A stretch of 64,000 nt of DNA from Lachnospiraceae bacterium UBA7143 (GTDB taxonomy: Bacteria; Bacillota; Clostridia; Lachnospirales; Lachnospiraceae): positions 255,144 through 319,143 of the forward strand of contig DKWV01000011.1 in the NCBI GenBank assembly GCA_002491905.1, in the 5' to 3' direction. Within the stretch, counting starts at the first letter, position 1, and every line of letters starts with the position of its first letter. The position numbers and the translations under genes are program-made. The notes beneath the pieces were generated by a model. It had not been told where the DNA came from, searched no databases, and saw only the letters and a program-made list of their open reading frames with translations. Shown here in pieces: positions 1-8,017 of the stretch.

Positions 1-789
1 GATAAGCTTCAGGACGCCCCGGTATTGGTTATGGATGAGAAGGGAAACTATGTCGTTCCCATTTTGTCCGGTCACGTGGGTGGTGCAAACGCGCTTGCCA
101 AAATGATTGCAAGAAAGATCGGCGCGCAGCCGGTGATCACAACGGCAACCGATTTAAACGATGTATTTGCCGTGGATGTATTCGCTATGGAAAACGGCTT
201 TGCCATAGAAAACAAGGACGGGATCGCAAAGATTTCGGCAAAAATTTTGGCTGGAGAGACGGTTACGGCATCCATAGAAACAGGTCACTGCATTGCCCTT
301 TTGGAGAGAAGCGGAATCTGTGCGGTTCCCTATCCGCCCGCAGGGCCGGTAGATCTGGTAATCACATCGGAGAAGATTGCGTTTGACGCAAGCCTGGTTC
401 TGCGGCCTAAAGAATATATCCTTGGATTGGGATGTAAAAAAGGAAAAGAGGCGGGGAAAATCGAGCAGTTTATTGCAGAGAAGGCAGAAGATAACGGCAT
501 ATTGATTTCCCAAATTTTTGCGGTCGCCTCCATCTCGCAAAAGAGGGATGAGGAGGGGATCTTAGCGTGGTGTCTGAAAGAAAAGATTCCGTTTTTGACC
601 TATTCCGCGGAAGAACTGCAGGAGATGGAGGGCGATTTTACGGCATCCGCCTTTGTGAAGGAGCAGGTGGGCGTGGATAATGTCTGTGAGCGGGCTGCTT
701 TGAAAGCCTGTGGCGCAGGCGGAGAACTGATCGTGCACAAATGTGCGGAAAACGGAATGACGCTTGCAGTCGCAAAGAGGCAGTGGTGA
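1..789 (+). CDS. cbiG: Cobalt-precorrin-5A hydrolase CbiG, 5' end cut by the window
   Basis: CbiG opens the delta-lactone of cobalt-precorrin-5A and releases acetaldehyde during ring contraction in anaerobic cobalamin synthesis. The reading frame is open from base 1, so the N-terminal part lies outside; 262 residues are visible. The segment LSGHVGGAN and the preceding DEKGNYVVPI match the CbiG core, and LGLGCKKGK opens the CbiG C-terminal domain. A TTG at 25 is not the true start, because conserved sequence continues upstream of it. The stop lies 16 bases before cbiH, so the two are probably co-transcribed. Assignment is firm; only the length is unknown. Confidence 0.93.
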   Translation, partial: DKLQDAPVLVMDEKGNYVVPILSGHVGGANALAKMIARKIGAQPVITTATDLNDVFAVDVFAMENGFAIENKDGIAKISAKILAGETVTASIETGHCIALLERSGICAVPYPPAGPVDLVITSEKIAFDASLVLRPKEYILGLGCKKGKEAGKIEQFIAEKAEDNGILISQIFAVASISQKRDEEGILAWCLKEKIPFLTYSAEELQEMEGDFTASAFVKEQVGVDNVCERAALKACGAGGELIVHKCAENGMTLAVAKRQW

Positions 790-805
790 GAGAGGAGGTT
801 TTAGA

Positions 806-1549
806 TTGAAAAACAGAATTTATATCGTGGGGATCGGCCCCGGCAAGGAAGAAATGATGACGGGGGAAGCCCTGTATATTTTGGAGCAGGCCGATATCAT
901 CGTCGGTTATACGACTTATCTGAACCTCCTCGGAGAACGTTTTCAGGGGAAGGAACTGCGCGCTACGCCGATGCGGCAGGAGGAGGAACGATGCCGGATC
1001 TGCTTTGCGGAGGCGGAAAAAGGCAAAACCGTTGCCCTCATATGCAGCGGGGACGCCGGCATTTACGGGCTGGCATCCCTGATGTTTGAAATCGGGAAGG
1101 AATATCCGCAGACAGAACTGTCGGTCATTGCAGGGGTCACCGCGGCCAGCAGTGGCGCGGCTCTCCTTGGCGCGCCGCTTGGCCATGATTTCTGCACGGT
1201 CAGTTTAAGCGACCTGATGACGCCGTGGGAAACCATTGAAAGGCGCTTAAAAGCCGCGGCAGAGGGCGATTTCGTCATTGTGCTCTACAATCCGTCCAGC
1301 CATAAAAGAAAAGATTATCTGAAAAGAGCATGCCAAATTTTACTCCGCAGTATGGAGGAGGGCAGGGTGTGCGGATACGTGGAAAATATCGGAAGGAATG
1401 GGACCAAAACGGAAATCTGCACGCTTGGGGAACTGCAGGACAGGGAAGTCAACATGTTTACCACGGTATTCATCGGCAACAGCGATTCAGAGGTCATAGA
1501 CGGCAGATTTGTGACAAAGCGGGGGTATGACTGCAGGAAACATTTATGA
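806..1549 (+). CDS. cbiH: Cobalt-factor III / precorrin-3B C17-methyltransferase
   Basis: This SAM-dependent methylase methylates C17 and drives ring contraction of cobalt-factor III in the cytoplasm. The 247-residue protein has the tetrapyrrole methylase signatures GIGPGKEEMMT near the N-terminus and SGDAGIYG about 75 residues in, and is of normal family length. The start is TTG at 806, chosen because AGAGGAGG lies about 8 bases upstream and the product then begins MKNRIYIVGIGPG; a longer frame back to 764 would overlap cbiG. It sits between cbiG and the cbiJ/E/T fusion, the expected context for this step. Confidence 0.92.
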   Translation: MKNRIYIVGIGPGKEEMMTGEALYILEQADIIVGYTTYLNLLGERFQGKELRATPMRQEEERCRICFAEAEKGKTVALICSGDAGIYGLASLMFEIGKEYPQTELSVIAGVTAASSGAALLGAPLGHDFCTVSLSDLMTPWETIERRLKAAAEGDFVIVLYNPSSHKRKDYLKRACQILLRSMEEGRVCGYVENIGRNGTKTEICTLGELQDREVNMFTTVFIGNSDSEVIDGRFVTKRGYDCRKHL

Positions 1550-1567
1550 CCGTTTACGGAGGTTCCT

Positions 1568-3634
1568 ATGGAGGAAATTTTATCAAACAAAACAGCTATC
1601 TTTGCGGGGACGACGGAGGGGAGAAAACTCTCGGAGGTTCTTGCAGCGGCGGGAGTCACGCATACCGTCTGTGTGGCGACCGAATACGGGGAGATTGTTC
1701 TGAATCAGCACCCGCTCGTACAGATTCATCGGGGAAGAATGAACCGGGAAGAGATTGGGTCTTTTGTGCGGGAAGGACAGTTTACGCTCGTGATTGATGC
1801 AACCCACCCCTTTGCGGGGGAGATCACCCGCAATGTAAAGGCGGCAGTCGAAGCGTGCTGTCACGAAAAGCAGCCAGTTTCCTATCTGCGGCTGAAACGG
1901 GATGAGGGCGGGCGGCAGGAGCAGGGCGTCACTTATTTTGAGTCAAATGAGGACTGTGCGGCGGCACTGAAAGACATAAAGGGAAATATTCTCCTGACCA
2001 CCGGCAGTAAGGAGCTGTCCGTGTACTGTCAAAACGAGGAGGTAAGGTCCCGGCTGTATGTCAGAGTCCTGCCAAACGTGGAGAGCCTTGTCCTTTGCGC
2101 GGAACAGGGCATCCGGGGAAAACAGATCCTTGCGATGCAGGGACCTTTTACGGCGGAAATGAACGAAGCCGTGATCCGACAGTATCATATTTCCTGTGTG
2201 GTGACAAAGGAGAGCGGCGCAGTGGGAGGCTACCCGGAAAAAATAGCAGCGGCAGCACGAACCGGCACGGCTGTTTTTGTCATAGGGCGCCCCAAGGAGG
2301 ACGAAGGCGTATCCTTTGCGGGAATATGCCGCAAGCTGGAAACCCTTTACGGGACGGCGCTGTTCCCTCAGACGGAACCGCTGGAAATTACTTTGGCGGG
2401 AATCGGCATGGGAAATGAGAATGGGCTGACCAGGGAAGTAGGACAGGCGGTGCAGGAGGCCGATCTGGTATTCGGGGCGGAGCGTATGTTAGCCGCTTTT
2501 CCCCGCATATCGGAGAAATATCCCTATTATCGGGCAAATGAGCTGATCCCCTATTTGCGGAATCTGCAGGAAACCGGCCTGCTTACGGGCAAACGGAAAA
2601 TCGTCGTTCTTTTCTCCGGCGACAGCGGATTTTACAGCGGCTGCCAATCCCTGTATACCGCGCTGGAAAAGGAAATCCGGGAAGGTCGTCTGATCGGAAT
2701 GCTGCACATTTTACCGGGAATTTCATCCGTAGCGTATCTGGCGGCATGTACCGGGGAAAGTTATCAGGACGCGGTTATTTACAGTATGCACGGAAAACCG
2801 CTTTGCAATTTGGCAAACCGGATTGGGAAAAGCTCCAAAACATTCCTGTTGACATCGGGTGTAAAGGATGTCAATTATTTAGGCAAGGCTCTGCTGGACG
2901 CAGGAATGGATTCCTGTGAGATTATTACGGGCTGCCAGTTGTCTTATGACGGACAGCGGATCAGGCGCCTATCGCCCTCCGAGTGTGTGGAAGTGACAGA
3001 GGAAGGGCTGTACACATGTCTCGTGAAAAATCCGTATGCCAAGTCGGGGAGACTGACGCACGGCATAGCGGACGGACAGTTTATCCGGGAAACGGTGCCT
3101 ATGACAAAGGAGGAGGTGCGGGAGGTCAGTATCTGCAAACTGCATCTGCGGGAAAAAGCAGTGGTTTATGATATCGGAAGCGGTACCGGTTCCGTTGCCG
3201 TTGAAATCGCGGGACTCTCGGATGAGATACAGGTGTATGCCATAGAGCAGAAGGAAGAAGCGGCTGCGCTGATTGAACAAAACAGGGAAAAGTTTGGACT
3301 GGAAAACATGACTGTAGTGAAAGATACGGCGCCGGAAGGATTTGCCGATCTGCCGGTGCCGACACAGGCGTTTATCGGAGGAAGCGGCGGCAGGTTAAAA
3401 GAGATTCTTGCAGCCCTCTGGGAGAAAAACAGGCATATGCGGATAGTCATGACCGCGGTCAGCATGGAGACCATCTGTGAAATAACAAAGATACTGCCTC
3501 TCTATCGGATCAAAGACGAGGAAATGGTGCAGCTGCAGGTAAGCCGGACCAGAAAAGCCGGAACACATCATCTGATGCGGGCTGAGAATCCGATTTGGGT
3601 CTGTGCGTTTACGTTTGATGGAGAGGAAGATTGA
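1568..3634 (+). CDS. cbiJET: Triple fusion: CbiJ reductase, CbiE methyltransferase, CbiT methyltransferase/decarboxylase
   Basis: One 688-residue reading frame joins three cobalamin enzymes. Residues about 8-265 are CbiJ (cobalt-precorrin-6A reductase; GTTEGR at 14-19, GSKEL near 146). Residues about 272-480 are CbiE (C5-methylase; GIGMG at 278-282, FSGDSGFYSG near 350). Residues about 485-688 are CbiT (C15-methylase and C12 decarboxylase; SAM motif DIGSGTGS at 535-542). GGAGG precedes the ATG by 5 bases. CbiE-CbiT fusions (CobL-like) are common; the addition of CbiJ at the N-terminus is less usual and would couple three consecutive steps. No stop or frameshift separates the domains, so this is a real fusion in the sequence as given. 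Confidence 0.93.
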   Translation: MEEILSNKTAIFAGTTEGRKLSEVLAAAGVTHTVCVATEYGEIVLNQHPLVQIHRGRMNREEIGSFVREGQFTLVIDATHPFAGEITRNVKAAVEACCHEKQPVSYLRLKRDEGGRQEQGVTYFESNEDCAAALKDIKGNILLTTGSKELSVYCQNEEVRSRLYVRVLPNVESLVLCAEQGIRGKQILAMQGPFTAEMNEAVIRQYHISCVVTKESGAVGGYPEKIAAAARTGTAVFVIGRPKEDEGVSFAGICRKLETLYGTALFPQTEPLEITLAGIGMGNENGLTREVGQAVQEADLVFGAERMLAAFPRISEKYPYYRANELIPYLRNLQETGLLTGKRKIVVLFSGDSGFYSGCQSLYTALEKEIREGRLIGMLHILPGISSVAYLAACTGESYQDAVIYSMHGKPLCNLANRIGKSSKTFLLTSGVKDVNYLGKALLDAGMDSCEIITGCQLSYDGQRIRRLSPSECVEVTEEGLYTCLVKNPYAKSGRLTHGIADGQFIRETVPMTKEEVREVSICKLHLREKAVVYDIGSGTGSVAVEIAGLSDEIQVYAIEQKEEAAALIEQNREKFGLENMTVVKDTAPEGFADLPVPTQAFIGGSGGRLKEILAALWEKNRHMRIVMTAVSMETICEITKILPLYRIKDEEMVQLQVSRTRKAGTHHLMRAENPIWVCAFTFDGEED

Positions 3635-3670
3635 AAATAAGCCGGATAACCTTTCTGGCATGGAGGCAGC

Positions 3671-5032
3671 ATGAAGCTGAGAAGACTTATGATAGCCGCG
3701 CCGAAAAGCGGAAGCGGAAAAACCATCGTCACCTGCGCGCTGCTGCAGACGCTAAAAAACAGCGGATGGAAAGCGGTATCTTACAAATGCGGCCCGGATT
3801 ATATCGATCCCATGTTTCACACAAAGGCAATCGGCGTGCCAGCCAAAAATCTGGACACCTTTTTTACGGATGAGGAGGAGACAAACAGGCTGTTTTTACG
3901 GGACAGGACGGAACATGATTTTGCGGTGATCGAAGGCGTCATGGGACTCTATGACGGATTGGGCGGCGTGCGCAGGGAGGGCTCTTCCTACCATCTGGCG
4001 TGCGCCACGAAAACGCCGATTGTGCTTGTCGTGGATGTGAAGGGAATGGGACGTTCTATCATCCCCTTACTGGCCGGCTTCCTGCAATTTGATAGGGAAC
4101 ATCTCATTCAGGGCGTGATATTAAACCGCATTTCCCAAGGATATTATGAGACGATAAAGCCGCTGATTGAGGAGGAGCTGCCGGTCACGGTGGCAGGATT
4201 TTTGCCGGAGAAAGCATTATATCAGATCGGAAGCAGGCATCTGGGACTGCTCATGCCGGATGACTTGGGCGATAGCAGAGAAAGGCTGCGGGTCCTGTCG
4301 GAAGAATGGCAGAAGACCGTTTCTGTTGACAGCCTGTTAAAAATAGCGGAAAGTGCGAAGGAAATTAATATCGAGAAAGAAAAGGCAGTTTGGGAAAAAG
4401 CAAAAGCGACAGTTGCCGTAGCCCTGGATGCGGCTTTCTGCTTTTATTATGAAGACAATCTGCGGCTGCTGGAAGAAAACGGAGCAAAAATCCGATATTT
4501 TTCTCCCCTGTATGACGAAAAACTGCCGGACGGCTGCCACGCGGTTCTATTGGGCGGCGGCTACCCGGAACTGTATGCCCAAAAGCTGGGTGAAAACAGG
4601 AAAATGTGCGAAGCAATCCGGGAAGCGTCAAACGACGGAATGCCCATCGTGGCGGAATGCGGCGGATTCCTGTATCTGCACAGGACAATGACCGACCGTG
4701 AGGGGAAATGTTACCCTATGGCGGGCGTGATTGCCGCCGACTGTTACGATACCGGGAAATCTGTACGTTTCGGATACATAGAACTGCGGGAAAAGAAAAG
4801 CTGTTTTCTGCCGGAGAATACGTTAATCAAGGGACACGAATTTCATTATTATGACAGCACGGACAACGGTGCGGATGCCGTGGCGCTAAAACCGGTGACA
4901 GGGAAAAATTATTCCTGTATGATAATAGATGAGACACATTGGATGGGATTTCCGCATTTATATTATCCCTCAAATCCGGCTTTCGCAAAGTCGCTGGTAG
5001 AAAAAGCAATGCGGTTTGCCGTCGCAATTTAA
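3671..5032 (+). CDS. cbiA: Cobyrinate a,c-diamide synthase CbiA
   Basis: CbiA amidates the a and c side chains of cobyrinate using glutamine and ATP. The 453-residue protein has an N-terminal dethiobiotin-synthetase-like ATP domain with P-loop PKSGSGKT (residues 11-18) and a C-terminal class I glutamine amidotransferase domain with GGGYPELYAQ, the nucleophile Cys330 in AECGGFLYL, and a histidine in GHEFHYYD near residue 389. Length is typical. GGAG lies just upstream of the ATG, and the gene follows the cbiJET fusion by 36 bases, consistent with one operon. The hydrogenobyrinate version (CobB) is less likely because every neighbour is of the anaerobic Cbi type. Confidence 0.95.
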   Translation: MKLRRLMIAAPKSGSGKTIVTCALLQTLKNSGWKAVSYKCGPDYIDPMFHTKAIGVPAKNLDTFFTDEEETNRLFLRDRTEHDFAVIEGVMGLYDGLGGVRREGSSYHLACATKTPIVLVVDVKGMGRSIIPLLAGFLQFDREHLIQGVILNRISQGYYETIKPLIEEELPVTVAGFLPEKALYQIGSRHLGLLMPDDLGDSRERLRVLSEEWQKTVSVDSLLKIAESAKEINIEKEKAVWEKAKATVAVALDAAFCFYYEDNLRLLEENGAKIRYFSPLYDEKLPDGCHAVLLGGGYPELYAQKLGENRKMCEAIREASNDGMPIVAECGGFLYLHRTMTDREGKCYPMAGVIAADCYDTGKSVRFGYIELREKKSCFLPENTLIKGHEFHYYDSTDNGADAVALKPVTGKNYSCMIIDETHWMGFPHLYYPSNPAFAKSLVEKAMRFAVAI

Positions 5033-5083
5033 TCGCCGTCTGGCAGCGGCGATTCAGAGAAGTAAAGGGAGCGGTCAAATAGA

Positions 5084-5320
5084 ATGGAAAATTCATATCG
5101 TTTTTTTGAAAACAGGGAGTGCAAATATTTTCCCTGTCATAAGGGATTGGCGGATTTTAACTGTCTGTTTTGTTACTGCCCAATGTATCTGCGGGAAAAT
5201 TGTCCGGGCAATCCCAAATATTTTGAAAAAGACGGAAGAAAAATAAAGGACTGTACGGACTGTACGTTTCCCCATCAGCCTGAAAACTATGATAAGATTA
5301 TGCAGGTGTTGAAAGAGTAA
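5084..5320 (+). CDS. Small cysteine-rich putative metal-binding protein (PF04071-like)
   Basis: A 78-residue protein with eight cysteines (13, 18, 27, 30, 32, 40, 57, 60), including CLFCYC and CTDC, and no signal peptide or membrane segment. The pattern and the position right behind cbiA match the cysteine-rich small domain family that recurs in cobalamin gene clusters. Its biochemical role is not established as far as I know; metal binding (cobalt or zinc) is inferred from the cysteines. AAAGGGA about 13 bases upstream of the ATG is a modest ribosome binding site. It is probably the last gene of the operon. Confidence 0.8.
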   Translation: MENSYRFFENRECKYFPCHKGLADFNCLFCYCPMYLRENCPGNPKYFEKDGRKIKDCTDCTFPHQPENYDKIMQVLKE

Positions 5321-5375
5321 ATATATTGTTTTCATGCAGAGATGCATTTATGTACGGATTATACTGCGAAATTTG

Positions 5376-5417
5376 ATCCAACTATGAAATAAATGTGTAT
5401 TTGTTTCATAGTTGGAT
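5376..5417. terminator. 14-bp perfect inverted repeat between the cobalamin operon and fic
   Basis: ATCCAACTATGAAA at 5376-5389 is exactly complementary to 5404-5417, with a 14-base AT-rich loop. It lies between two convergent genes (ends at 5320 and 5435), where a bidirectional terminator is expected. There is no long T run on either side, so termination is inferred from position and stem strength. Confidence 0.55.
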
Positions 5418-5434
5418 AGATACTGCTCCGATGT

Positions 5435-6331
5435 TTAGTCACTGTATTCTAATCCAAAGTAATCCATAAATACCTTAAATTTATCTTGGGCTGCCAGGCA
5501 GGTATCTATTAAATATCCCGGTTCATTTTCCCATTCTTTTAAACCGCGATAATAAAATGCCTTCATGTCATCGTCAATGATAAACGGCGTAATTCCATTT
5601 CGCAGACATTCTTTAAACATAATAAGTCTGCCGATACGTCCATTTCCATCCTGAAAAGGATGTATCTTTTCAAATTCATAATGAAAGGCGATGATTTCCC
5701 GCAATGTTTTCGATTTACTCTGATTGTATGTTTTCAGTAACTTTTTCATCTCAGTAGAAACATCGTCAGGCTTTGTAGTTGGTCTGCCACCCACCTCATT
5801 TTCAAAACGTTTATACTCACCAACCGCGAACCATTTTTTTCTACTATCGGAAGTTCCTGATTTTAAGATAACGTGAAGCTGTTTTATAAAGGATTCATTT
5901 AATCGATAATTAGCTGATTCTATGACCTGATCAATACAACTAAAATGATTTGATGTCTCAACAATATCATCTACATTTATCGTTTTATCCTGTATGCCGA
6001 TTGTATTTGTCTCAAAAATATATCTTGTTTGGTCATGTGTAAGCCTGTTTCCTTCCATATGATTAGAATTGTATGTCAGTTCAATTTGTACCTTATGATA
6101 AATTCCGCCGGGTATATGGGACTCTTTTTCCAATTTTAATCGGGTTAATAGATCCGTTGCTGTTTTCCCGGTTCTTTGCTTTCTTGTAGGCTTTACTGCT
6201 TCGTTCGGGATCTTCCATGTTTTACCGTCAAGTACCGCACCGGGAATCTTACCCTCGGAACAATAATTCCGTACACTTCTCTCAGATACATTCCATTTTT
6301 CTGCCGCTATATGGACACTCATATATTTCAT
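5435..6331 (-). CDS. Fic/DOC family protein with N-terminal HTH domain
   Basis: Fic enzymes usually transfer AMP or another phosphate-linked group to target proteins. The 298-residue protein has an N-terminal helix-turn-helix of the MerR/excisionase kind (about residues 3-45: SVHIAAEKWNVSERSVRNY), then a Fic fold with the complete catalytic motif HPFQDGNGR (about 224-232). SNHMEG near residues 89-94 fits the (S/T)xxxE(G/N) inhibitory motif placed N-terminal to the Fic core, so the enzyme is probably self-inhibited. The start at 6331 is preferred over 6349 because AGAGG lies 10 bases before it. No antitoxin gene is adjacent. A perfect inverted repeat overlaps its promoter, suggesting autoregulation by the HTH domain. 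Confidence 0.9.
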   Translation of the reverse strand: MKYMSVHIAAEKWNVSERSVRNYCSEGKIPGAVLDGKTWKIPNEAVKPTRKQRTGKTATDLLTRLKLEKESHIPGGIYHKVQIELTYNSNHMEGNRLTHDQTRYIFETNTIGIQDKTINVDDIVETSNHFSCIDQVIESANYRLNESFIKQLHVILKSGTSDSRKKWFAVGEYKRFENEVGGRPTTKPDDVSTEMKKLLKTYNQSKSKTLREIIAFHYEFEKIHPFQDGNGRIGRLIMFKECLRNGITPFIIDDDMKAFYYRGLKEWENEPGYLIDTCLAAQDKFKVFMDYFGLEYSD

Positions 6332-6367
6332 AGGAATCTGACCTCTCATAAATGTTCTATCGGAATT

Positions 6368-6396
6368 ATTATACCATTATCGGCAAAATATATCCA
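6368..6396 (-). promoter_or_regulatory. Predicted promoter of the HTH-fic gene
   Basis: On the minus strand TGGATA (6391-6396) and TATAAT (6368-6373) are separated by 17 bases and lie 37 bases before the chosen ATG. The -10 is consensus; the -35 matches four of six positions. Confidence 0.55.
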
Positions 6397-6434
6397 TGAT
6401 TTCATAAATAGAATCACATTATATTTTGCCGATA
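6378..6434. promoter_or_regulatory. Probable operator: 15-bp perfect inverted repeat at the fic promoter
   Basis: TATCGGCAAAATATA at 6378-6392 recurs as its exact reverse complement at 6420-6434, with a 27-base spacer. The near arm fills the -10/-35 spacer and touches the -35. Such an arrangement could let a dimer, or DNA looping between two half-sites, repress the gene. The binder is unknown; the HTH-Fic protein itself is the nearest candidate. Confidence 0.55.
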
Positions 6435-6521
6435 GCCATTACGTTTTTACTTATTATGTTGTCTTTTTTTTCGGGATGCCGGATAACGGTTTTTAAGTTT
6501 TCTGGCTTACTATTCACACTC

Positions 6522-6980
6522 CTACTCTTTCAGCCCTACATAGATATGAATCTCCGCGCCATTTCCCATATTATCGTTCTGGTATTCCTCAAAATCGCAT
6601 TGAAAAGCCCTTGTCAGGTTCATCTGCCAGATCGCCTGCCAAGCCCCGGCGACCGCCTGCACCATATTGCCGTGTACCACGAATTTCGCGTACCGGCCGC
6701 CTGGAATATGACAGACGGCAAAGTCATCTCCATCGGGGACATCAGTGGCCTCACATGCGACAAATGCGGTGTAATCTGCCTTTTCATCTCCAGCGTAATC
6801 GGTGTAAATCCCCAGTGCCTTTGCATTCGCCTTTTTCGGTATGGCGGCGTATATGCCCTCGTTATAAAAGCGGTTCCACAGACCGCCGATTACGGCGCCC
6901 ATATCGGGTGAGGTATTGTTGGTTCTGGCCGATATGCCGACTGCAATTTTTCCTTCAAGAGTTACCATTTCATATTCCAT
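6522..6980 (-). CDS. GyrI-like / AraC effector-binding domain protein
   Basis: A 152-residue stand-alone effector-binding domain of the GyrI-like (SOUL-like) fold, with the family pattern of an N-terminal MVTLEGKIAVGIS strand, a central GIYTDYAG region and the conserved IPGGRYAKFVV strand. Such domains bind small hydrophobic ligands; E. coli GyrI/SbmC also inhibits gyrase, but nothing here proves that activity. The start at 6980 has GGATGG about 9 bases upstream; a longer frame to 7019 lacks support. It lies downstream of the WYL regulator in the same direction, with an inverted repeat between them. Confidence 0.8.
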   Translation of the reverse strand: MEYEMVTLEGKIAVGISARTNNTSPDMGAVIGGLWNRFYNEGIYAAIPKKANAKALGIYTDYAGDEKADYTAFVACEATDVPDGDDFAVCHIPGGRYAKFVVHGNMVQAVAGAWQAIWQMNLTRAFQCDFEEYQNDNMGNGAEIHIYVGLKE

Positions 6981-7068
6981 TTTTATGATCCATCCTTTCG
7001 TTTGATGTTCCTGCCGCATACTTTTGAGAAACGGCTGGGGTGATTTGATGAATCCATCTTATCATGGC

Positions 7069-7094
7069 AACCACGACAACTGTATGTCATGTTT
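7069..7094. promoter_or_regulatory. Inverted repeat before the GyrI-like gene (candidate WYL-regulator operator)
   Basis: AACCACGACA (7069-7078), six bases, then TGTCATGTTT (7085-7094) form an imperfect dyad about 90 bases upstream of the GyrI-like start and overlapping the last codons of the WYL regulator gene. Similar dyads occur, as I recall, before GyrI-domain genes paired with YafY-type regulators, but that comparison was not run. Confidence 0.4.
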
Positions 7095-8004
7095 CGGCGA
7101 AAGGTCTGTATTTCCGGCAGATTCCTTCCGCAAAGCTTAGAACCTCCTGCCGCAGTTCCATAGGCTCTAAAAGCTCTGCCCCGCCGCCGAAGGAGGAAAT
7201 CCAGCCTACCACGCTCTGCTTGTCAAAAAAATCGGAGGAAAAAAGAAGCATACCATCTGGTAAAGTTTCGAAACTTTCCGGGCCGAATTCTTCCACCAGC
7301 CGCCATTTGAAGGCGGGATCAATTTTTGCCTTAACCTGAAACTGAGGCGGGAATATCTGTTTCGGACTCAGGTCGGGAAGAGAAACCGCGCGCTTTTCAA
7401 AGGTCTCCCCCACGGAGAGATCCGTCATCCGCATCAGCTTAAACAGCCGGAACTCTTCTCTCCGCTCGCACCACCCCCAAAGATACCATCCAGCCCACTG
7501 GAAGATCAGATCATAAGGCTCCACGGTTCTTTTGGACTCTCCTTTCGGTGAAAAGTAAATAAAAGAAACTTTATTTGAGGTAAGAATGGCATTGTGCAGA
7601 AGTTCAATTTTGGGGGATAGGGCGGATTTATACCAGGAGGACAGATCAATGAGAATATGTGTGTCACCGGCTAAAAGGCTTGATGCGCCCGCAGAAAGCT
7701 TTTCCATAAGCTGCAGATACTGATTCGTGCCGCTTATGCTGTCCAGACTCCGAAGCCCCGCCAGAATGGCCTGCATATCCTGTGTGGTAAACAGCGTGCG
7801 GTCTATTTTGTAGCCCTCCATGATGGAGACGCCACCGTTTTGTCCCTGCTCTGTTACCAGAGGAATCCCAGCCAGACACAGCGCCTCGATATCCCGGTTG
7901 ATGGTGCGTCGGGAAACCTCGAATTTCTCCGCAAGGTATGGGGCAGTGACTTTTTCCTTTTGCAGCAAAATGGATAAAATGCCGATCATTCGGTCGATTT
8001 TCAT
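7087..8004 (-). CDS. YafY-type transcriptional regulator: HTH_11 plus WYL domain
   Basis: The 305-residue protein has an N-terminal DeoR-like winged helix (KVTAPYLAEKFEVSRRTINR, about residues 17-36) and a WYL domain in the second half (SFIYFSPKGESKRTVEPYD followed by WYLWGWCERREEFRLFKL, about residues 155-205). WYL regulators often sense nucleic-acid fragments or other ligands in stress and DNA-damage responses. The start at 8004 has AGGAG 7 bases upstream. The gene begins only 13 bases after the yneA-like stop, so it is probably co-transcribed from the LexA-controlled promoter. Confidence 0.87.
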   Translation of the reverse strand: MKIDRMIGILSILLQKEKVTAPYLAEKFEVSRRTINRDIEALCLAGIPLVTEQGQNGGVSIMEGYKIDRTLFTTQDMQAILAGLRSLDSISGTNQYLQLMEKLSAGASSLLAGDTHILIDLSSWYKSALSPKIELLHNAILTSNKVSFIYFSPKGESKRTVEPYDLIFQWAGWYLWGWCERREEFRLFKLMRMTDLSVGETFEKRAVSLPDLSPKQIFPPQFQVKAKIDPAFKWRLVEEFGPESFETLPDGMLLFSSDFFDKQSVVGWISSFGGGAELLEPMELRQEVLSFAEGICRKYRPFAET

Positions 8005-8017
8005 GGATGTTCTCCTA

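Noticed and set aside
764..805. Upstream start for cbiH inside cbiG
   Set aside because: The TTG at 806 with AGAGGAGG upstream gives the conserved N-terminus; the longer form overlaps cbiG and is not conserved in look.
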